From an uncultured Burkholderiales bacterium (GTDB lineage Bacteria > Pseudomonadota > Gammaproteobacteria > Burkholderiales > Burkholderiaceae_C), in assembly GCA_903887655.1 (NCBI GenBank), contig CAISQQ010000340.1:1-11111 (forward strand): a DNA stretch of 11,111 nucleotides, in the 5' to 3' direction. The position numbers and the translations under genes were made by a program. How positions within the stretch are numbered: the stretch's first letter is position 1; every line of letters begins with the position of its first letter. This document shows positions 6,766 through 11,111 of this stretch, piece after piece. Below the pieces are notes generated by a model that saw nothing but the letters and a program-made list of their open reading frames with translations, made no database searches and was not told the DNA's origin.

Positions 6766-7860
6766 ATGCGACCATCCCGTGTCTTTCTTGTCCAGGACGA
6801 CAAAATATTAAGACTCACCCAAGTGCTCTTGGACCCCAAGGTCGAGCCTGAGCGTTACCAAGCCTTCGAAGACTTTGTCAGCACCGACGTGGTCAATTTC
6901 CAGGCCTGGATTGAAGGCTTTCGACAACGCGCTCAAGGCCTTTTTCCCAGTGATGTCCGGATGGTCCATTCGCAAGAGGAATTTCATGCCCTCTTACCCA
7001 TCGCAGACCATGTGTTCATTGAAAGTTTGGAATTTGGAGAGCAAGAAATCGGCTTGGCTCAAAGACTGAAATCAGTGCATCAATTCGGCATGAACACCGA
7101 GCACATTGACCAAGAGGCCTGCAAGCTGGCCCAACTGCCTGTTCACACCGTTCGACGCTTCACAAACATCGCATTGGCCGAACACACCCTGATGCTGTGT
7201 CTGAATTTGGCCAGACGATTCCCATTTGTGAATGGGCTCATTCGTCAAAGTGATTTAAAAAATGCCGGGCTACCCTACCGTCCCTATGATCTGAACCACA
7301 CGGCCAATGCCAACTACGGACGCATACCCGGTCTCACCACGCTGCATGGCAAAACCCTGGGACTGCTGGGGTTTGGGGAAGTCGCCAAAGAGGTGGCCCA
7401 TTTGGCACAGCATTTCGGCATGAAGATTCTCTGCCATCGACGCTCGCCTCTGAGCCCTGGCGAGAAAAGTCGTTGGGCGGTGGAGAGCGTTGATTTTGAA
7501 AACCTGCTCAAGCGAAGTGACTTTTTAAGCCTTCACGTTCCCCTCAATCATGCGACCCGACACATGATCAATGGGCAAGCCTTGTCCCTCATGCCCCAAG
7601 GCTCCTACTTGATCAACACCGCCCGTGCGGCCATTGTGGAGCATGACGCCCTACATGCAGCACTCTGTACACATCACTTGGCCGGAGCGGCCTTTGATGT
7701 GCACTACCAAGAGCCGGCAAGCGAAGACGAAAGTCTCTTGGCCTTGCCGACATTCATCTCCACGCCACACATGTCGGGCACATCCAGAGTCAACAACTTG
7801 TTGGACGTCGAGTCCATGATCATGCCGTGCCTACAGCACCTGAAGGCCGATTGCCCATGA
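6766..7860 (+). CDS. D-isomer-specific 2-hydroxyacid dehydrogenase
   Basis: 364 residues, slightly longer than the usual 310-340. The C-terminal NAD(P)-binding domain is clear: LHGKTLGLLGFGEVAKEVA with a GxGxxA loop (Gly202, Gly204, Ala207 in place of the third Gly). The catalytic triad is complete: Arg287 in NTARAAIV, Glu316 in YQEPAS, His335 in STPHMSG. The second beta strand ends LCHRRS instead of an acidic residue, which favours NADP(H) over NAD(H) by analogy with glyoxylate/hydroxypyruvate reductases (inference). The substrate domain is the N-terminal ~105 residues, with GMNTEHIDQEA and AEHTLMLCLNLARRF marking the domain boundary. Cytoplasmic. It starts 28 nt after the MmgE/PrpD stop. 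Probably oxidises or reduces a 2-hydroxy/2-oxo acid produced in this pathway; the specific substrate is unknown. Confidence 0.92.
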   Translation: MRPSRVFLVQDDKILRLTQVLLDPKVEPERYQAFEDFVSTDVVNFQAWIEGFRQRAQGLFPSDVRMVHSQEEFHALLPIADHVFIESLEFGEQEIGLAQRLKSVHQFGMNTEHIDQEACKLAQLPVHTVRRFTNIALAEHTLMLCLNLARRFPFVNGLIRQSDLKNAGLPYRPYDLNHTANANYGRIPGLTTLHGKTLGLLGFGEVAKEVAHLAQHFGMKILCHRRSPLSPGEKSRWAVESVDFENLLKRSDFLSLHVPLNHATRHMINGQALSLMPQGSYLINTARAAIVEHDALHAALCTHHLAGAAFDVHYQEPASEDESLLALPTFISTPHMSGTSRVNNLLDVESMIMPCLQHLKADCP

Positions 7861-7889
7861 CACACAAAAACCGAATTCACCAGCCTCAC

Positions 7890-7894
7890 AGGGA
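7890..7894 (+). promoter_or_regulatory. Ribosome binding site favouring the downstream start of the hydrolase gene
   Basis: AGGGA, 7 nt before ATG 7902. A competing in-frame ATG at 7857 overlaps the preceding TGA (ATGA) and could be used by translational coupling; it would add 15 polar residues before the signal peptide. Confidence 0.5.
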
Positions 7895-7901
7895 TCCCTT
7901 C

Positions 7902-8858
7902 ATGACCATTTTCAAGACACCGCTGCCTGCAACGCTGGGCTCTCGGTCTCTTCTCTCTTGGCTTACCTTGGGCTTGACACTGCTCTTGAGTGCATGGCCA
8001 ATGCTTCCAATTCAAGCGCAAAACACGCTGTCTTTCAATGGGCCCACGCTCAAGCCTGCACCTGCCCCCCAGGCAAGGGGCTTCAAAGCCGATCTGGCAG
8101 GTGTCAATTTGTGGTTCACCGATACCGGTGGCACAGCCGGCCAAGACGTTTTGATTTTGCTGCACCCCAACACCGGCAGCAGTGAGGTCTGGGCCCTGCA
8201 GTCGGCCGTGTTTGCAAAAGCGGGTTACCGAGTCATCGCATTTGATCGCCGCGGCTGGGGCCAAAGCTTTGCCAAAACACCCATGGACAATGGAGCGAGC
8301 AGCATTGCACAGGACCTCGAAGCCTTGGTGGAGCATTTGAAGATCGATCGATTTCATCTCTTGGGAATAGCCGGCGGAGGCTTTGCCGCGATTGACTATG
8401 CGGCGTGGAAGCCCGAGCGCATTAAAAGCCTGATCGTGGGGGGCAGCACCGCACAGCTCTCCGAGCCCACCATGAAAGAGGTGGTCGATCGCATTGAAAT
8501 TCCAGGCATTCGCAAACTTCCCGCCTATTTCAGAGAAGTAGGCCCATCCTACCGAGCCCGAGATCCTGAAGGCACCAAGACTTGGGTTGAAATTGAAGAG
8601 CGGTCACAACAATCCGGCGCCAAAGCCCAGGCACTTCGCACACCCAACACCTTTGCCAAAATAGCAACCATCAAGAGCCCGACCCTGGTCATTGCAGGCG
8701 GCGCCGATTTACTGGCGCCCCCAGCACTCATGCAACTCTGGGTGAAATACCTGGATCACGCCCAGTGGGTGCTGCTGCCCGAGGCAGGTCACGCTCTATC
8801 TTGGGAGGAGCCAGAACGTTTTGATCAAGCGGTCATCGATTTTTTAAAAACCCATTGA
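7902..8858 (+). CDS. Exported alpha/beta-hydrolase-fold protein lacking the nucleophile serine
   Basis: 318 residues from ATG 7902. The N-terminus looks like a Sec signal peptide: MTIFKTPLPA, a Leu-rich core at about 17-30, likely cleavage after IQA (residue 39), so the protein is probably periplasmic. The alpha/beta-hydrolase fold is clear: LILLHPNTGSSEVW (oxyanion strand/loop), FDRRGWGQSFA, then the nucleophile elbow LLGIAGGGFAAIDYA, the acid in AGGADLLAPP (Asp269) and the base in EAGHALSWEEPERF (His297). At the elbow, GxSxG is replaced by GIAGG, putting Ala157 (codon GCC) where the nucleophilic Ser belongs. Classical ester or C-C hydrolysis is therefore unlikely; a cofactor-free His/Asp-based reaction, a lyase, or a ligand-binding role are alternatives. 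It lies between the D-hydroxyacid dehydrogenase and receptor 3, so it probably works with the same solute. Confidence 0.88.
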   Translation: MTIFKTPLPATLGSRSLLSWLTLGLTLLLSAWPMLPIQAQNTLSFNGPTLKPAPAPQARGFKADLAGVNLWFTDTGGTAGQDVLILLHPNTGSSEVWALQSAVFAKAGYRVIAFDRRGWGQSFAKTPMDNGASSIAQDLEALVEHLKIDRFHLLGIAGGGFAAIDYAAWKPERIKSLIVGGSTAQLSEPTMKEVVDRIEIPGIRKLPAYFREVGPSYRARDPEGTKTWVEIEERSQQSGAKAQALRTPNTFAKIATIKSPTLVIAGGADLLAPPALMQLWVKYLDHAQWVLLPEAGHALSWEEPERFDQAVIDFLKTH

Positions 8859-8896
8859 CACCAACCCACACCCAGCACGGGTACCATCGACTCGAC

Positions 8897-8900
8897 AGGA
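8897..8900 (+). promoter_or_regulatory. Ribosome binding site deciding the start of Bug receptor 3
   Basis: AGGA, 8 nt before ATG 8909. The frame is open back to a TTG at 8855 overlapping the hydrolase stop, but the 18 extra codons are polar and would precede the signal peptide. Confidence 0.5.
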
Positions 8901-8908
8901 CGCTTGCC

Positions 8909-9904
8909 ATGACGATCAAAACCTTTTTATCAACCGCAAAACAATGCACACTCTTCATGCTGTTTTGCGGGAGCGTTGGCAGTCTTTCATCCACAGCGCA
9001 AACTCTTTCTTACCCTCACCAATCGATCAAACTGATCTCCCCTATCCCTGCAGGTGGCGCGCCCGACTTGATTGCACGCATCATGGCCGCCAAGATCTCT
9101 GAATTGAGTGCTCAAAACGTCGTGGTGGAGAACCGTGTGGGCTCCAATGGCTATATTGCGGCGGATTATGTGGCCCGAAGCCCCGCAGATGGATACACCT
9201 TGCTCGTTTGCATGGACAGCACATTCTCCATCAACCCTTACCTCTACAGCAAATCTAGCGTTGATGTGAACCGTGATTTGCTCCCCATCGCGAGTTTGGG
9301 CGCCAATCAATTTGTCTTGTCAGCCAACCCCAATCTGGGCGTGAAGAACTTTGCCGACTTCATTGATTTGGCCAAACACGCCAACCCACCGCTGGCCTAT
9401 GCATCTGCTGGAAACGGCTCACAGCATCACTTGATCATGGAGCTTCTAAAAGCCCGATCCGGTATTGAGCTCTTGCATGTGCCCTACAAGGGCGGATCGC
9501 CAGCCACCACTGCGACTGTTGGCGGTGAAGTCGCCGTCATGTTCGCTGGCACCTCGAACGCAAACTTACTCAAAACGGGCAAGCTCAAACCACTGGCCTC
9601 CAGCGGGTCGCGGCGCTCCAAAGCATTTCCAGATGTGCCCACGCTCAATGAAACCTACCCTGACTTTGAAGCGACCATCTGGATTGGCCTCTTTGGTCCT
9701 GCACAGCTCCCAACCGCCGTCGTCAACACCATCAGAACTTGGGTCACTCAAGCGTTGAAATCGAACGAAGTGGTCGATAATTTATTCAAATCTGGCGGAA
9801 TAGAGCCCTTGCTCACCTCACAAGACGAGTTCAAGTCATTGATTGCACAGGATCAAAAGAAATACTCCAAAATCATTGGTCAACTTCATTTGAAATTGGA
9901 GTGA
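8909..9904 (+). CDS. Bug-family (TctC-like) periplasmic solute-binding receptor 3
   Basis: 331 residues. Signal peptide: MTIKTFLSTAKQ, hydrophobic LFMLFCGSVG, cleavage likely after STA (residue 30). The Cys at position 20 does not sit in a proper lipobox, so it is not read as a lipoprotein. Bug motifs: IKLISPIPAGGAPDLIARIM, VVVENRVGSNGYIAADYVA, SPADGYTLLVCMDSTFSINP, LAYASAGNGSQHHLIMELL, LLHVPYKGGSPATTATVGGEV, GKLKPLASSGSRRSKAFPDV. The loop after ENRVG reads SNGYI where Bug proteins usually have AGGxxGA, so this receptor is divergent in a ligand-proximal segment. It closes the second operon, 50 nt after the hydrolase gene and convergent with the membrane-protein gene. It probably serves a TTT-type transporter encoded elsewhere; ligand unknown. 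Confidence 0.92.
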   Translation: MTIKTFLSTAKQCTLFMLFCGSVGSLSSTAQTLSYPHQSIKLISPIPAGGAPDLIARIMAAKISELSAQNVVVENRVGSNGYIAADYVARSPADGYTLLVCMDSTFSINPYLYSKSSVDVNRDLLPIASLGANQFVLSANPNLGVKNFADFIDLAKHANPPLAYASAGNGSQHHLIMELLKARSGIELLHVPYKGGSPATTATVGGEVAVMFAGTSNANLLKTGKLKPLASSGSRRSKAFPDVPTLNETYPDFEATIWIGLFGPAQLPTAVVNTIRTWVTQALKSNEVVDNLFKSGGIEPLLTSQDEFKSLIAQDQKKYSKIIGQLHLKLE

Positions 9905-9990
9905 ATCTGACTGTAGGCGACAGCTTCTCGAAACTGTAGAGATGCTCATCGATGATGGGCAAGGGTTGACGGCGACCAACGACCGTGCAA

Positions 9991-10752
9991 TCAATGTGAT
10001 TTTTGCTTGCTCTTCCAAAATAACGCCAACACCGTGAAAGCAAAGCCACTGATCACGGTGGCGGTTGGTAAATCCAGACCCGAGCCGCCTTTCTCAACGC
10101 TCTTGGCCAGCCAGTCACCGACGTCAGTGCCAGCCACTCGGGCCAAGGCGACACCAAGCCAATAAAGCGGTGTCATCACCAAAAAATTCTTGAATCCCAA
10201 GAGCACCAGGATCGCCATCGCCAACGACAAGTAGCCTGCAGAGTAGGCAAGTCCATACTCATCGGCCACATAGTCACCAAGGATGGTTCCCAGCACCCCT
10301 GCCGTCATCATCATGGACCAATAAAGAAGATGTGTCTGCGGGACAAACAAGGGATCAATCGGCTGAGGGCGCCTGGAGTGCCACCAAAGGGCCAATCCCG
10401 ACAAACCAAGGGCCAGGACCAACGAGCACACGAGTGGGTCCAAATGCAAGTCGCCCGCGATCATGTCAGCAATGTTGGTGGCAGCCGTGCGAATGATCAA
10501 AATAGCGGACCAAAAAAAGAGTTCAGTTTTATCGTCATCTTTTTTCTCCAACAACCACAGAACCCCAAAAAGCAAAATCAAAATGGGCAATGGACCCGCA
10601 TGTTTGAGTCCCATCAGTCCCTCTGGTGGGAAGACACCGGACAACTTACACAGTCTGACCGCCAAATCCCCCGTGTTGGTTCCAAAGATACTGGCCAATG
10701 AGATCAATACCCAATACCTAAAATCAATGAGCGGATTGTGAAGTTGTTTCAT
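9991..10752 (-). CDS. COG4705-like polytopic membrane protein with fourfold internal repeat
   Basis: 253 residues from ATG 10752; mostly hydrophobic with about eight likely membrane segments. It carries four copies of a motif with fixed spacing, an aromatic-Trp then ten residues then Thr-x-x-Gly/Ala-Asp: YW14..TNTGD29, FW81..TNIAD96, YW145..TILGD160, YW198..TDVGD213. This resembles the uncharacterised COG4705 membrane-anchored family, where I recall a similar W...ExxAD repeat. Function unknown; inner membrane. Start choice: 10752 fits the family-like N-terminus. An in-frame ATG at 10833 has a better Shine-Dalgarno (AGGA, 6 nt upstream) but adds 27 residues from AT-rich sequence. The frame is open even further, to 10971. 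The convergent gap to receptor 3 is 86 bp with no canonical terminator. Confidence 0.82.
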   Translation of the reverse strand: MKQLHNPLIDFRYWVLISLASIFGTNTGDLAVRLCKLSGVFPPEGLMGLKHAGPLPILILLFGVLWLLEKKDDDKTELFFWSAILIIRTAATNIADMIAGDLHLDPLVCSLVLALGLSGLALWWHSRRPQPIDPLFVPQTHLLYWSMMMTAGVLGTILGDYVADEYGLAYSAGYLSLAMAILVLLGFKNFLVMTPLYWLGVALARVAGTDVGDWLAKSVEKGGSGLDLPTATVISGFAFTVLALFWKSKQKSH

Positions 10753-10957
10753 GAATTGAATTGCCGAAGAAAGATTAATAAAGTTGAATGATGTGTTGAA
10801 ATTTTTAAATTGGATCAAAACCAATCCAATCATTTTCAATCCTACCTGAATTCCACGAAAACTTGATGACCGACAACAAAAACCCACCCCTGGGCATCGC
10901 AATGAACGCCAGAAAGGCTCTCCAAACAAAACACGGCTTGAGATGTCTTCGCCATGG
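10753..10957. other. AT-rich upstream region of the membrane-protein gene
   Basis: About 200 bp, clearly more AT-rich in its left half (10753-10860) than the surrounding genes. It most likely holds the promoter of the minus-strand membrane-protein gene. I cannot identify a convincing -35/-10 pair. A minus-strand AGGA at 10843-10840 precedes the alternative ATG at 10833. Confidence 0.35.
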
Positions 10958-11110
10958 TCAACCAAGAGCAAGTCTGGCTTGGATCTCAGACCTCAAACGC
11001 AGGAGCAACTTGCCCCAAGGACGAAGACGCTCGAACAGGGCAAAAGCCTTTGTTAAGAGGGTGTAAATAAATCTGTGTAAATCGACTGCGGTTATTGGTG
11101 AGCGTTTAGA
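10958..11110 (-). CDS. Possible C-terminal end of an unidentified minus-strand gene, partial
   Basis: The minus strand is open from the right edge (codon at 11110-11108) for 50 codons to a TGA at 10960-10958. The residues include HRFIYTLLTKAFALFERL and RPWGKLLLRLRSEIQARL: amphipathic, basic and leucine-rich, as at a protein C-terminus. I do not recognise a family. If real, it lies upstream of and in the same direction as the membrane-protein gene, with about 200 bp between. The stretch is too short to rule out chance. A plus-strand 67-codon frame overlaps it but looks like its antisense. Confidence 0.35.
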   Translation of the reverse strand, partial: SKRSPITAVDLHRFIYTLLTKAFALFERLRPWGKLLLRLRSEIQARLALG

Positions 11111-11111
11111 C

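Noticed and set aside
10863..11066. Plus-strand 67-codon Arg-rich frame near the right edge
   Set aside because: Composition is typical of an antisense reading; no ribosome binding site or family match; it overlaps a more plausible minus-strand frame.
1..11111. Mobile elements, CRISPR arrays, tRNA/rRNA genes
   Set aside because: No transposase, inverted terminal repeats, regularly spaced repeat-spacer units or RNA-gene structure was seen on either strand.

Overview
The window reads like accessory catabolic DNA from a betaproteobacterium of the order Burkholderiales (Comamonadaceae-like is my best guess). The reasons are its moderate-to-high GC, tightly packed same-strand genes, and three separate Bug-type (TctC-like) periplasmic solute receptors, a family that is strongly expanded in that order. 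No phage, IS, CRISPR or RNA gene is visible. The taxonomic placement is inference from gene content.

Layout. (1) 1-363, minus strand: the N-terminal 121 codons of a group-1 truncated-globin-like protein that runs off the left edge. (2) 364-664: divergent intergenic region. (3) 665-3511, plus strand: a first operon-like run of Asp/Glu-racemase superfamily protein, Ldh/MDH2-family 2-hydroxyacid dehydrogenase and Bug receptor 1, closed by a good rho-independent terminator at 3559-3589. (4) 3632-3985: a stand-alone cytosolic FKBP peptidyl-prolyl isomerase. (5) 3986-4297: non-coding, with a hairpin and small repeats. (6) 4298-9904, plus strand: a second operon-like run of Bug receptor 2, MmgE/PrpD-family protein, D-isomer-specific 2-hydroxyacid dehydrogenase, exported alpha/beta-hydrolase-fold protein and Bug receptor 3, with gaps of 28-50 nt. 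(7) 9991-10752, minus strand, convergent: a small polytopic membrane protein of COG4705-like type with a fourfold internal repeat. (8) 10753-11111: an AT-rich upstream region, then a possible C-terminal piece of an unidentified minus-strand gene entering from the right edge.

Function. The two plus-strand runs look like uptake and breakdown modules for small organic acids. Bug receptors would capture carboxylates in the periplasm. Racemase/isomerase, hydroxyacid dehydrogenase and MmgE/PrpD (dehydratase, decarboxylase or epimerase type) enzymes would process them in the cytoplasm. No TctA/TctB-type membrane subunits are present, so the receptors must use a transporter encoded elsewhere or act as sensors. 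The substrate cannot be read from the sequence.

The most notable point is that three proteins keep their family fold signature but lack residues normally needed for the family's chemistry. The globin has Pro at the proximal-His position. The alpha/beta-hydrolase has Ala at the nucleophile-Ser position. The MmgE/PrpD protein has Met at the usual active-site Lys and Leu at a usual His. These may be non-canonical enzymes, binding proteins or sensors rather than ordinary family members.
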